Source: an uncultured Hyphomicrobiales bacterium
GTDB taxonomy: Bacteria > Pseudomonadota > Alphaproteobacteria > Rhizobiales > Xanthobacteraceae
Assembly: GCA_903878085.1 (NCBI GenBank)
Contig: CAIRGJ010000056.1
Location: 37,053 to 101,052, forward strand
Direction: 5' to 3'
DNA: 64,000 nt
Position numbers and translations under genes: made by a program. The notes under the pieces are model-generated. The model had not been told where the DNA came from and did no database searches. It saw only the letters and a program-made list of their open reading frames with translations. Below, piece by piece: positions 34,243 through 43,654 of this stretch. The stretch's first letter is position 1, and each line of letters opens with the position of its first letter.

Positions 34243-35160
34243 ATGTCGCTGAATTCTTCTGATATTTCTGCCATAATTCGACTTCGCCGAGCGGGACATT
34301 TCACCAAAAATAGTTCGATCGTTCAACTCGGTGACAATCGTTTTAATGACGATTTGCTACGCGACAGCGCTGTCCTCGATGACATTTGCCAAGCATTTGG
34401 AGTTTCTTGCCGGGATTTTTCAGTTCCGCTCTCGGACGCCTTTACGGAAGCCAATCGAGATGTTGCAAATGGCACGGCGCCGCCTCTCAGCGACCTTTGG
34501 GAATGGCTAGGATTTAGGTGCGCGAGGATTGATGTTGACACCAATGCGGGCGCAATACCATTGGATCTGAATTTTGATCAAACTCCTGAGCACATCCGAG
34601 GCGAATTTTCGCTCATCATGAATATTGGCTTTACGTCGCATTTTGCCAATCAGATAAACGCATTCAAAATAGTTCATGATCTATGCCAGCGCGGTGGAAT
34701 TATGATTCACCGTTTGCCTGCGGAAGGCTTATTCACCCATGGACTTGTCAAATATGACCCGAAGTTTTTTTGGATGCTCTCGCGAAGCAATGGCTACAAA
34801 TGGCTGGACTTTGATCTGAGGATATCCGAAAGCCGAATTGGAATTGGCAGTGACGTCATTTCTGAGTTGAGAAAGTTTCAAGGTGGCGCCGACTCACCTG
34901 TTGATTCTTACCGCGTTGCAGACGGTACGTTGTTCGTCATTTTGCAAAAGCTCTACGACATGGATTTTGTTCCTCCATTGGATGTTCCAAATGGAGCTCG
35001 CGTTTCCCGCCAGTTCGCCGAAAATTATTGGACGGTTTTTGAGCCTCAGCGATTCCAGGAAATGATCCAACGGGAAGAAGATGCTAAATCTGGCCAAGGC
35101 GCGCCGGAAAATGCCATCAATTCCGCTGATGGCCTATTGCAAAAGCCCTCGACAAGCTAA
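34243..35160 (+). CDS. Putative methyltransferase-like protein of the polysaccharide locus
   Basis: 305 residues. 'NSSIVQLGDNRFNDDLL' at about 22-40 and DVDTNAGAIPLDLNF, then EFSLIMNIGFTSHFANQ...FKIVHDLCQRGGIM, resemble a divergent Rossmann methyltransferase (motif I replaced by QLGDN). An interrupted homologue lies at 59778-60527 and shares the segment YDPKFFWMLSRSNGYKW with it. It starts 15 bases after the preceding gene and is AT-rich like it. The true activity is unknown. Confidence 0.7.
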   Translation: MSLNSSDISAIIRLRRAGHFTKNSSIVQLGDNRFNDDLLRDSAVLDDICQAFGVSCRDFSVPLSDAFTEANRDVANGTAPPLSDLWEWLGFRCARIDVDTNAGAIPLDLNFDQTPEHIRGEFSLIMNIGFTSHFANQINAFKIVHDLCQRGGIMIHRLPAEGLFTHGLVKYDPKFFWMLSRSNGYKWLDFDLRISESRIGIGSDVISELRKFQGGADSPVDSYRVADGTLFVILQKLYDMDFVPPLDVPNGARVSRQFAENYWTVFEPQRFQEMIQREEDAKSGQGAPENAINSADGLLQKPSTS

Positions 35161-35217
35161 GCCGGAGTTCTTATGCAGTTTTAAGCGAACGAACTCCGTT
35201 TAAGTAGGCTATCAATC

Positions 35218-36669
35218 ATGACTAATATTTATGTGGAAGCTATTCTAAAAGAACCTAATCAATTCCCAGAAAATGATTTTGGAATTTCCATTAAGACGCA
35301 CTACGACAATCCCGGCGAACTGTATAGAATCACTGAAGGCTACTGCCTTGTCGGGCGCTTTGAGGAGGCATGCAGCCTCTACGAACGCATCCTTATCTTG
35401 AACCCTCGCTGGATAGACGTACTCGATCCCTATGCCCGAGCGCTCTTTGCCGTTCACCGTTTCGAAGAAGCCAGAAATAAGTGGCAGCTCTTTCTGAACG
35501 AAAGAAAGCTCACTTATAAGACACTCGGCATACCGGAGAATTTCTACACGGTCGACGATGTCTTCATCGCGTCGTATGGCAATTTCACGCATTATTATCC
35601 GATGGATAAATATGGTTACTTGTCAAACGATGATAAATTTTATTACCACATTACGCCAACCTCGGATGGAAGACGTTCTGATCTTGGCGGCCGCCACAGT
35701 CCGATTTCCAATCGTGCTCTTTACAGCAGCGTCTTCGAACGATTGAGAGGCGGCGTTCCGGCAGACATGGCCCCGCTGCTGGCCCAAGACGACTATGTAA
35801 CACGCCTCCCCTATTATTGCGCGACGGACCTCAAGCGGCGCCCCACCCATCATCATTCAGCCTTCGCTGAGAAGATGATCGAGCTTTGCCGCACCGGCGC
35901 GGCCGCCCAGCTTCGCTATACCACACAAGAGATCGACGATGTCGAACGGCGATTGCGCAAGATGGGCGCCGATCTCAAGCGCCCGATCGTTTGTGTTCAC
36001 GCCCGAGAAAGCGGCTATTGGGGTCGCACCGGTGACCCGACCCATTCAACGAAGAACGCCGATATCCTGAGCTTTATCCCCGCAATGCGCTATCTCACGG
36101 ACAACGGCTATCAGGTCGTGAGACTCGGCGATCCAACGATGAAGCGCCTGCCTGAGATGGCGCACGTCTTCGACTATGCTCACTCAACGGAAAGAGACGA
36201 TTACGTTGACCTTTATTTGTTGAAGAAGTCGGCCTTCCTTCTTTGCACGAGCTCTGGTCCATTTACTGTTGCGTCGATGTTTGACACGCCCGTTCTGGCG
36301 ACGAACTGGATGACACCGCATATCTTGCCGTTCCTGCCTCGTGACATCATCCTGATGAAGAACTTCAAGCGGCGGGACACCGGGAAGCCGATGTCATACG
36401 AAGATACCCTTGCTTTGGACTATGGCGAGTTTGGCTACTACAACTTGCAGCGCAAGAACGTTACTTTTGTTGACAATACGTCCGATGAAATTTTATCCGC
36501 GACCAAAGAGATGATCGAGCGGCTTAACGGCAGCTACAGCGGCCTGATCGCCCAGGTGAGCAATTTCTTTTCTCGGCGTTCGAGACGTAAAACGCCGTCC
36601 GCGCGGTTCCCGGGAAGAGAGATCGTCTCAGATGCCAGATTTGCTCGCGGCTCGCTGGGCGATCGTTGA
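35218..36669 (+). CDS. TPR-containing glycosyltransferase-like protein (TIGR04372 type)
   Basis: 483 residues. N-terminal TPR-like helices (about 35-100, 'GRFEEACSLYERILILNPRW') precede a GT-B-like C-terminal part: RPIVCVHARESGYWG near residue 256, 'YQVVRLGDPTMKRLP', and 'SAFLLCTSSGPFTVASMFDTP', the donor-site-like loop typical of the TIGR04372 family, a group often found in surface-glycan loci. Likely a cytoplasmic sugar transferase. No signal or membrane segment is seen. Confidence 0.78.
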   Translation: MTNIYVEAILKEPNQFPENDFGISIKTHYDNPGELYRITEGYCLVGRFEEACSLYERILILNPRWIDVLDPYARALFAVHRFEEARNKWQLFLNERKLTYKTLGIPENFYTVDDVFIASYGNFTHYYPMDKYGYLSNDDKFYYHITPTSDGRRSDLGGRHSPISNRALYSSVFERLRGGVPADMAPLLAQDDYVTRLPYYCATDLKRRPTHHHSAFAEKMIELCRTGAAAQLRYTTQEIDDVERRLRKMGADLKRPIVCVHARESGYWGRTGDPTHSTKNADILSFIPAMRYLTDNGYQVVRLGDPTMKRLPEMAHVFDYAHSTERDDYVDLYLLKKSAFLLCTSSGPFTVASMFDTPVLATNWMTPHILPFLPRDIILMKNFKRRDTGKPMSYEDTLALDYGEFGYYNLQRKNVTFVDNTSDEILSATKEMIERLNGSYSGLIAQVSNFFSRRSRRKTPSARFPGREIVSDARFARGSLGDR

Positions 36670-36791
36670 CGCGTGAGCCTGGAGTCCTCGGCACCAAGTG
36701 TATTATTTTGCTGGTTGAAGGTGGGCGCGGCCGCCGGTCGAGACTACATGACTACACTGCCATCTGGCGCTACTGGAGAGGATTTACTTCG

Positions 36792-38225
36792 ATGAAACTG
36801 CTAGTTGGCGGCGATTCCGAACTCGGCAAAGCAACACAACGTTATTTCACGGAGCACAGCCGCCCTAGTCTGGCGACGACACGCCGCCTCGGATTAGTCT
36901 CTCCGGAGCGGCCCTATTTCGACATCCTCGACTTAACCGAAGATTGGACACCGCCACCCGGGGTCGATGCCGCGTGTATCTTTGTATCGATCGCCCGGCT
37001 TAGTGACTGCGCGACGGACCCCGTCGGCTCGGCGCGGGTTAATGTTGACCAGACGCTTCGTTTGATCGACAAGCTGACGTCACGTGGCATCTACACCCTG
37101 TTTCTATCGTCCAATCAGGTGTTCGACGGCAATGTCGCAACAATCGCGCCGGACGCGCCGGCTTGCCCGGTCAGTGAATACGGTCGTCAGAAGGCAAAGA
37201 CTGAAGCCGCCATTTTCGAACGGATCGCCAAAGGCGCGCCTTTGGCGATCCTACGCCTGTCAAAAGTCATGTCGCCGAATGCGCCGCTAATTCAGGGATG
37301 GATCGATAAACTCAAGCAGGGGAAAACCATCCAGGCGTTTAACGATATGACGTTGGCGCCGGTACCTGTCGACAACGTCGCTGCAGCTGTCGACGCACTT
37401 CTTGAAAATAAACTGGTCGGCGCGTTTCATCTGTCAGGTCCGCAAGACGCAACCTACCTCGATGTCGGTCATTATATCGCTAAACAAGTTGGCGCGGATC
37501 CGAAACTGGTCGAACCCGTCAGCGGCAATTCCGACGGCATGCCCAAAGGCGGCACGCCAAGGAATACGACGCTTGACAGCAGTTTTTTCCAAAAGCGTTT
37601 TGGCATGACAGTCCCCACTGTATGGCAGGTTATTAGCAGTATTTTAAAGCCGATATCGGCAAACGCCGCGACCAACCACAGCGCTGCCAAAGTCATATCA
37701 CTCGACGATCTCGTGGAAGTGACCGAAGGCGTCTACTACTCACGATTTCCGGTGCCGCTTGTCAATGAAGACCTGATGAGTTTTTTAAAGAAGGTCGCCA
37801 GCACTAGTACATTGCGACGCGCGCGGTTCTGTGCGCATGCGGGACCCGACGCGGACCAACACGATATGCTGATCGCCACGCACTGCGCCTCTTATGTCGC
37901 CCCACACCGGCACATGAGCAAATCAGAAGCCTTCACGCTTCTCGAAGGGGAGTGCGAGATGATTTTATTCGACGAGCGGGGCGTCGTTGAAGACGTCGTC
38001 AAGATGGGGCCGCCGGGCTCCGGGCAACCTTTCTTCTACAGGATGCCAGCCAAGCGGTTTCACAGCCTCCGGCCTCTAACCGAGACCTTGGTTTTCCTCG
38101 AGAACACCAAGGGACCATTCAATTTCGACGACCGCGAATACGCCGATTGGGCACCCGATTACCGGGACGCCGAAAGCGGCGCCGCGTACATCGATTCTGT
38201 GCTGGCGAGTTGGTCTAAAATTTAA
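36792..38225 (+). CDS. Fusion of an RmlD-like SDR and a WbuC-type cupin
   Basis: 477 residues. Residues 1-290 are an extended SDR of the dTDP-4-dehydrorhamnose reductase type: LLVGGDSELGKATQRYF (NAD loop), LFLSSNQVFDG and the catalytic EYGRQK (YxxxK). Residues about 300-477 are a WbuC-family cupin with metal-type motif APHRHMSKSEAFTLLEG, PFFYRMPAKRFHSL and ENTKGPF. WbuC cupins occur in O-antigen clusters. The open frame reaches 36666, but GGAGAGG before ATG 36792 and the Rossmann start fix the start. It may carry out reduction and a second sugar-modifying step in one polypeptide. Confidence 0.85.
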   Translation: MKLLVGGDSELGKATQRYFTEHSRPSLATTRRLGLVSPERPYFDILDLTEDWTPPPGVDAACIFVSIARLSDCATDPVGSARVNVDQTLRLIDKLTSRGIYTLFLSSNQVFDGNVATIAPDAPACPVSEYGRQKAKTEAAIFERIAKGAPLAILRLSKVMSPNAPLIQGWIDKLKQGKTIQAFNDMTLAPVPVDNVAAAVDALLENKLVGAFHLSGPQDATYLDVGHYIAKQVGADPKLVEPVSGNSDGMPKGGTPRNTTLDSSFFQKRFGMTVPTVWQVISSILKPISANAATNHSAAKVISLDDLVEVTEGVYYSRFPVPLVNEDLMSFLKKVASTSTLRRARFCAHAGPDADQHDMLIATHCASYVAPHRHMSKSEAFTLLEGECEMILFDERGVVEDVVKMGPPGSGQPFFYRMPAKRFHSLRPLTETLVFLENTKGPFNFDDREYADWAPDYRDAESGAAYIDSVLASWSKI

Positions 38226-38428
38226 TATCGGCGCGAGAGATTGGACTGCTAAGGCACGTGGCCTCGCTCAATCCGGCGCCATCCATCCTCGCTATCATTA
38301 CATTTTAAAGCCTTTTTCCCATTGAGCCGTTGAGGGCCGACTGATAGATTGCCAACGAACGACGGGCGCACCGTAACGGGGATGTCCTGCCACGGGGCAA
38401 TCCGCAAACAATGGTGTAAGTCCTGACG

Positions 38429-39118
38429 ATGATCGAGAAGAAGACGCGGGAAGGCCAATATCAATTTCAGATTCAGCACGACGCGGAGCACGGCCGCGCG
38501 CGGCTCGGGCTGATGACCAGCGCTGCCTGGCATAAAGACCCTCGGCGTCTCCTGTTCATGCTGTCGCGCTACAAGTTCGTGGCGAAAATGCTCGCCGGCA
38601 AAAAGAATGTTCTTGAGGTCGGCTGCGGTGACGCCTTCGGCACGCGAATGGTATTGCAGACTGTAGATGCAATCACTGCGGTCGATTTCGATCCGATATT
38701 CGTCGCTGACGCTAAAGAGCGGATGGACGCTGATTGGCAATTTGATTGCCGCGTTCACAACATTCTCGAAAGTCCGGTCACAGGTATGTTTGAAGCCGCC
38801 TATTCACTTGATGTGATGGAGCACATCTTGCCCGCGGACGAAAACACTTATGTTATTAACATCGCAAAATCTCTGACTCCAGACGGAGTACTCATTGTCG
38901 GCATGCCTTCGTTACAATCTCAGGCCTATGCGTCACCCGCCAGCAAGGAGGGTCACGTCAATTGCAAAGACGAGGCGGGGCTTCGTCAGATCATGACGCG
39001 TTATTTCCGCAACGTCATTATGTTTTCCATGAACGATGAAGTCGTCCATACGGGATTTTACCCGATGGCTCAGTATCTATTCGCGCTTTGCGTCGCACAA
39101 AGGGAAATTCCGCAATGA
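38429..39118 (+). CDS. Class I SAM-dependent methyltransferase (copy A)
   Basis: 229 residues. Motif I VLEVGCGDAFGTRMV near residue 62, AVDFDPIFVADAKERM, then AAYSLDVMEHI. The distinctive C-terminus GMPSLQSQAYASPASKEGH...FSMNDEVVHTGFYPMAQYL is nearly repeated in the gene at 55427-56107, so the two are paralogues in one locus. Its stop overlaps the ATG of the tandem cupin gene (ATGA), indicating a functional pairing. The gap 38226-38428 before it holds no recognised element. Confidence 0.88.
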   Translation: MIEKKTREGQYQFQIQHDAEHGRARLGLMTSAAWHKDPRRLLFMLSRYKFVAKMLAGKKNVLEVGCGDAFGTRMVLQTVDAITAVDFDPIFVADAKERMDADWQFDCRVHNILESPVTGMFEAAYSLDVMEHILPADENTYVINIAKSLTPDGVLIVGMPSLQSQAYASPASKEGHVNCKDEAGLRQIMTRYFRNVIMFSMNDEVVHTGFYPMAQYLFALCVAQREIPQ

Positions 39119-40206
39119 TCCAGATGAAGCGCATTAGCGAAGAGGTCTATTTTGCCGATCAACCGGTTGTTTACCTTGGACCCAGCGATATCGAATTTCT
39201 CCGAGAGAACGTAGAGAAGACCGTGCGTCAGCGCACACGTTTGTGCACGCATAAGGGTCCGGAGGATGGCCTGCATGAAATGTTCGTCGTTTACACCAAC
39301 AATACCTACATGCGCCCGAACAAGCATCCGAAGGATGAGTCGCTTCATATTCTTGGCGGCCAAGCAGATTTCGTCTTTTTCGATAATGATGGGAACGTCA
39401 CCGATGTATTACAACTAGGTAACGCCGCATCCGGCCGCCCGTTTTACTGCCGCGTGCCGCGCGAAATTTATCACACAGTGCTGATCCGTTCTGAGCGGCT
39501 CGCCATTCATGAAGGCCTAAGCGGCCCGTTCCGCCGCGATACCACGACAGTCTTCGCCCCATGGGCCCCAGAAGAAACCGACCTCGAAGGCGTGCGCGTA
39601 TTTAGCAAGCGGCTTGAAGCAGAGGTGGCGAGAAGCCTCACCCTGACAACTCCGGTTACGCTGCGTATGGCGAGACAGAGTCCCGAGGTCTTCCTGTCGG
39701 ACGAGGCGGTTGGAAAATTCGGCGGTCGCGAGATTGAGGTGCTGCGTCAGGCCCTACCGCAGTCATCGCGCAAGCGTGTTCGCGTTTGCATGCACAAAAC
39801 CATCGACGATCGTTTCCAAGAAATGTTCATCACGTTTGGCAAGGGATCTTATCTCGCTGCCAGCAAACATCTTGGCAAGGATGAATCCGTAGATGTCGTC
39901 GAGGGCCAAGCCGATTTTGTGCTGTTCAACGACGCCGGCGAGATCACCGACATCATTCCTGTCGGCGACCCGTCCACTGGGCTGCCTTTCTACCTGCGCA
40001 CGCCCTACGAACGGTGGCACGCCTGGATAGTTCGTTCCGACGTCTTCACCGTGCACGAAACGACCGAGGGACCGTTCCGGCGCGAGGATACGGTTCTCGC
40101 GCCTTGGTCGCCTGCCAATATCGACGACCCGGTGGCGGTCCCGCAATATCAGAAGCGCCTCGAGGCACAGGCCGCGCAATTCATGGCTCGCAACGGGGCT
40201 CAATGA
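39115..40206 (+). CDS. Tandem duplicated WbuC-type cupin protein
   Basis: 363 residues made of two homologous cupin domains (about 1-185 and 186-363). Both follow the same order: 'RLCTHKGPEDGLHEMFV' against 'RVCMHKTIDDRFQEMFI', NKHPKDESLHILGGQADFVFF against SKHLGKDESVDVVEGQADFVLF, and 'PFYCRVPREIYH' against 'PFYLRTPYERWH', each ending GPF. The same pattern is present in the C-terminal domain of the SDR fusion at 36792. The metal-binding HxH..E of canonical cupins is partly kept (H and E). Function is unknown; translational coupling links it to the methyltransferase before it and the SDR after it. Confidence 0.85.
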   Translation: MIQMKRISEEVYFADQPVVYLGPSDIEFLRENVEKTVRQRTRLCTHKGPEDGLHEMFVVYTNNTYMRPNKHPKDESLHILGGQADFVFFDNDGNVTDVLQLGNAASGRPFYCRVPREIYHTVLIRSERLAIHEGLSGPFRRDTTTVFAPWAPEETDLEGVRVFSKRLEAEVARSLTLTTPVTLRMARQSPEVFLSDEAVGKFGGREIEVLRQALPQSSRKRVRVCMHKTIDDRFQEMFITFGKGSYLAASKHLGKDESVDVVEGQADFVLFNDAGEITDIIPVGDPSTGLPFYLRTPYERWHAWIVRSDVFTVHETTEGPFRREDTVLAPWSPANIDDPVAVPQYQKRLEAQAAQFMARNGAQ

Positions 40207-40976
40207 GGCCACTTCATTCACTCATCATTGGGGGCACGCGCGGCATCGGACGCGAACTGGTCGACCACTTCGTTCACAAAGGCCACAAGGTTTCCGTAGT
40301 CGCTCGTAGCTTGCCCACGCGCAAGGCAGAGCAGGGCCGCGCGCATTATTGGGCGGCCGACATCCGCGACTTCGACCAAATCCACACAGCCCTGAAGCAG
40401 CTCATCAAGAAAAACGGCAAGGTCAATCATCTCGTCTTCTTCCAGCGCTATCGCGGCGAAGACGTCTGGTCTGGTGAGATAGAAACTAGCCTGACGGCCA
40501 CAAAGACCGTCGTCGACGCCCTCCAAGACAAGTTCGCACCGGGCGAGAAGGCGGTCGTCATAGTGAGTTCCATCAACGCTGCGCTGATCGCGAGCGGAAT
40601 GCCGATCAGCTATCACATGGCGAAAGCTGCCCTCGTCCAGATGGTCCGGTATTGGGCGGTGACGCTGGGACCGCGCGGCATCCGTGTGAACAGCGTTTCG
40701 CCCGGCACGGTACTGAAAAAGGAGTCGAAGAAATTCTTCATGCGCGACCGCCCGCTTGCGGCGCTGTATGAGCGAATTACTCCTTTGGCAAGGTTTGGCA
40801 AGGCCAGCGAGGTCGCCAGCGTCATCGATTGTCTGTGTTCCGAGCAAATGTCGTTCGTCACCGGGCAGGACATTGTAGTCGATGGCGGCGTATCGCTACT
40901 CTGGCAAGAGGCGCTGGCGCGGGAGCTCGTTGGCCTCAGTCGGCCGCTCTCCGGCAAGCCCAAAAAGCGGAAGTAA
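40203..40976 (+). CDS. Short-chain dehydrogenase/reductase
   Basis: 257 residues. Classical SDR: IIGGTRGIGRELVDHF at the N-terminus (TGxxxGIG-type), VVIVSSINAAL, catalytic SYHMAKAALVQ (YxxxK), VNSVSPGTV and a terminal VDGGVSLLWQ. ATG 40203 overlaps the cupin stop (ATGA). It is probably NADP-dependent, as Arg follows the second strand (VVARS). Its operon partners suggest that it acts on a sugar nucleotide ketone or on a lipid precursor of the glycan; the substrate is not known. Confidence 0.88.
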   Translation: MRPLHSLIIGGTRGIGRELVDHFVHKGHKVSVVARSLPTRKAEQGRAHYWAADIRDFDQIHTALKQLIKKNGKVNHLVFFQRYRGEDVWSGEIETSLTATKTVVDALQDKFAPGEKAVVIVSSINAALIASGMPISYHMAKAALVQMVRYWAVTLGPRGIRVNSVSPGTVLKKESKKFFMRDRPLAALYERITPLARFGKASEVASVIDCLCSEQMSFVTGQDIVVDGGVSLLWQEALARELVGLSRPLSGKPKKRK

Positions 40977-41058
40977 ACGCTGCCAACTGCGCCGCTTAAG
41001 CGTAAGTAAAATCGGCCTAAAGCAACGTAGGCCTGCAATACAAGTCGTAGAGAGATCG

Positions 41059-42249
41059 ATGAACGCGGAAAAAGACAAGCCGGCCGAGGGACTGCTGCCT
41101 TACTACATGCGGCATAACATTTCGCCGGTTCACTACCAGTTCGACAGCATTGAGGCGCATTTTGACCGCCGCGATTCGCTCTACCGCTCGCTCGGGCTGC
41201 CGCCGCTCGCGTTTCGAAATCATCGCGTGCTCGAGGTAGCTGCCGGATCCGGCCAGAACAGCCTCTACGTCGCAAGCTGCCTGCCGCAGACCTATGATCT
41301 AGTCGAACCCAACACGGCCGGCATTCTTGACATCCGCAAAACATATGAAGGCTATGCGGGACGCCATACGCCGCCCACTCTGCACGAAGTTCAGTTCGAG
41401 GATTACAAGGCGAACGAAGGTTACGACGTCGTCATTTGCGAGAACTGGCTCGGCTCAATGCCGCATGATCTCGCAGCAATTGGCAAGCTGGCGTCGCTCG
41501 TGAAGCCCGGCGGCGCGTTAGTAGTCACATGCGTACCCGTCAGCGGCTTCTTTGCGAATACGATGCGAAAACTGCTAGCACTACGCCTGACCGATCCCGC
41601 CCGCTCCTTCAACCAGAATACCGAAAGCCTCGTCGGCATCTTTTCTCCGCATCTCGCAACGATTCGCGACATGACCCGCAATCATCGAGATTGGGTTCAA
41701 GACACGATGTTGCTTCCGGCCTATCTGGACATCGCGCTGCCTTTTGAAACGGCGAACCACGCCGTCGGCGGCGGAATGGAATTTCTGGCGAGCTTTCCCA
41801 GTTTTGCGCCGGACTGGCGCTGGTTCAAGAGCTTGGTCGGCGAGAGGCGCCGTTTCATCGAGCATATGCTCGAGTTCTACCGGATGAATCTCCACAATTT
41901 CATCGACCACCGGAAAACCTGGCCAACGCGCGCTGCGGACGACAATGCGCGGCTGGAGACAGCATTCAAATCGCTTCACCACACCGCCCTCGCCTTGCAA
42001 GCGACCGGCACCGCGCATGACAGGAATGCCTCGCTGCCTTTCATCGAGGAGATCAGCGAGCATCTGTCAGTACTCGCTGGCGAGCTCGGCAAAATCGACA
42101 AAGACACGGCCGCTACGGTCGCCGAGCTCAAATCTGTATGGGATCATCCAGCCATGGATGCCACAATTGTGCGCGACATGCGGTTATTCGCATCGCTGTT
42201 CGGACGCGAAACCGTCTATGTATCTTTCACTCGCGCCCGTAGTATATAA
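41059..42249 (+). CDS. SAM-dependent methyltransferase with long helical C-terminus
   Basis: 396 residues. The methyltransferase core lies in the first 180 residues: VLEVAAGSGQNSLYVAS (motif I), DLVEPN, then 'YDVVICENWLGSMPHD' and 'LVKPGGALVVTCVP'. The remaining 200 residues are mainly helical and of unknown function, with 'FYRMNLHNFIDHRK' in the middle. ATG 41059 is preceded by GAGAGATCG. It follows the SDR by 82 bases and precedes a C-methyltransferase gene by 16 bases. Confidence 0.82.
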   Translation: MNAEKDKPAEGLLPYYMRHNISPVHYQFDSIEAHFDRRDSLYRSLGLPPLAFRNHRVLEVAAGSGQNSLYVASCLPQTYDLVEPNTAGILDIRKTYEGYAGRHTPPTLHEVQFEDYKANEGYDVVICENWLGSMPHDLAAIGKLASLVKPGGALVVTCVPVSGFFANTMRKLLALRLTDPARSFNQNTESLVGIFSPHLATIRDMTRNHRDWVQDTMLLPAYLDIALPFETANHAVGGGMEFLASFPSFAPDWRWFKSLVGERRRFIEHMLEFYRMNLHNFIDHRKTWPTRAADDNARLETAFKSLHHTALALQATGTAHDRNASLPFIEEISEHLSVLAGELGKIDKDTAATVAELKSVWDHPAMDATIVRDMRLFASLFGRETVYVSFTRARSI

Positions 42250-42265
42250 ACGAGAACGCTAGAAC

Positions 42266-43567
42266 ATGCTAAACCGCCGCTTTAGCGGCTTTAGTCAAAC
42301 CCTCTTAAAGCCGGGTATGGTTGAGATGAGCACAACACACTATTTTCGAGACACCTGCCGCCTGTGTGGCAGCCGCAATCTCGAAATCGCGCTTCACTAT
42401 GTTCCAACGCCGCCGGCGGATGCCTATGTACCGATCGAAGCGGCCGACCTCGTACAGGAAGTGTTCCCCCTCGATCTCTACCTCTGTCACGACTGCGGCT
42501 TTTCCCAAGTCAGCGACGTGATCCGTGCTGATTCAATTTACGTAGATTACATCTACGAAACGAAAAGCTCGCTTGGGTTGGTGGACCATTTCAAGCGCTA
42601 CGCCGACGCCGTCGTCGATCAGTACAGCCCGCCGCCCGGCGCACTGGTCATAGATCTTGGGAGCAACGACGGCACCTTGCTGCGCTTCTTTAAGGAGCGT
42701 GGCCTAAATGTACTCGGCATTGACCCCGCGCGAGACATTGCACTGGAGGCGACGAAGGCCGGGCTCGAGACCCTGCCAGACTTTTTCACCTCAGAGCTCA
42801 GTCACCGCATTCGTTCAGAACGAGGCCCAGCAGCAATCATCACCGCCAATAATATATATGCCAATGTCGACAAGCTTGGCGACTTTACCGACAGTATCCG
42901 CGATTTGCTTGCCGCCGATGGCGTCTTCATCTTTGAATCCTACTACCTCAGCGACCTTATCAAGAACATGGTGTTTGACTTCATCTATCACGAGCACCTA
43001 TCGAGCTTTTCGGTAAAGCCGCTGGTCGGCTTCTTCCAGCGCCATGGCATGGAATTGATCGATGCCCAACGCGTGCCGACCAAGGGCGGCTCGCTGCGCT
43101 ACACCGCGCAGCTTGCCGGCGGACCAAGGCCTGTGTCACCGCGCGTGGCAGAACTATTGATTGAAGAAGAGCGCGACGCCATTAGCAGAATCGAAACATT
43201 CAAAGCCTTCTCGACGAGAATCGAAGCCGCGAAGCAGGAGCTCCGCGCGATGCTGACTACACTCAAGCAGGAAGGCAAAACAATCGCCGGCTATGGCGCC
43301 GCCGCCACCACCACGACCTTAATTTATCATTTCGGTCTAGGCGATTTTCTGAGCTACCTTGTCGACGAATATTCGCGGAAGCAGAACGTGCTGAGCCCGG
43401 GACTACACCTTCCCGTCTTGTCACCGCAGACGTTGATCGATCGTAAAACTGATTACGTCGTTATTATTGCTTGGAGATATGTCCAACCGATCGTCGATAA
43501 GAATCGAGCATATCTCGATCAGGGCGGGCGATTCATAGTGCCTTTGCCGAAGCTAGAAATAATTTAA
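42266..43567 (+). CDS. Sugar C-methyltransferase (Methyltransf_13/14 type)
   Basis: 433 residues. N-terminal zinc-binding module with CRLCGSRNL and LYLCHDCGFSQV (two CxxC pairs, residues about 31-75). The SAM domain has 'LVIDLGSNDGTLLRFFKERG' and the 'ESYYLSDLIKNMVFDFIYHEHLS' region near 230-255, whose Tyr-His-Glu-His is the catalytic hallmark of NDP-sugar C-methyltransferases. The C-terminal domain begins IAGYGAAATTTTL. These enzymes make branched-chain sugars by C-3 methylation of NDP-ketosugars. Starts at 42317 or 42326 are also possible. Confidence 0.88.
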   Translation: MLNRRFSGFSQTLLKPGMVEMSTTHYFRDTCRLCGSRNLEIALHYVPTPPADAYVPIEAADLVQEVFPLDLYLCHDCGFSQVSDVIRADSIYVDYIYETKSSLGLVDHFKRYADAVVDQYSPPPGALVIDLGSNDGTLLRFFKERGLNVLGIDPARDIALEATKAGLETLPDFFTSELSHRIRSERGPAAIITANNIYANVDKLGDFTDSIRDLLAADGVFIFESYYLSDLIKNMVFDFIYHEHLSSFSVKPLVGFFQRHGMELIDAQRVPTKGGSLRYTAQLAGGPRPVSPRVAELLIEEERDAISRIETFKAFSTRIEAAKQELRAMLTTLKQEGKTIAGYGAAATTTTLIYHFGLGDFLSYLVDEYSRKQNVLSPGLHLPVLSPQTLIDRKTDYVVIIAWRYVQPIVDKNRAYLDQGGRFIVPLPKLEII

Positions 43568-43654
43568 GCTTGGCTAGAGATGCTCACTCTCAGGTGCTTC
43601 CATAAGCAAAGAGCGCGCAACCGCTTCCCTTTAGAAGCATGCAGATTTTCTTTT

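Noticed and set aside
36666..36791. N-terminal extension of the SDR-cupin protein
   Set aside because: The extra 42 codons are unlike SDR starts, and a good ribosome-binding site lies before ATG 36792.
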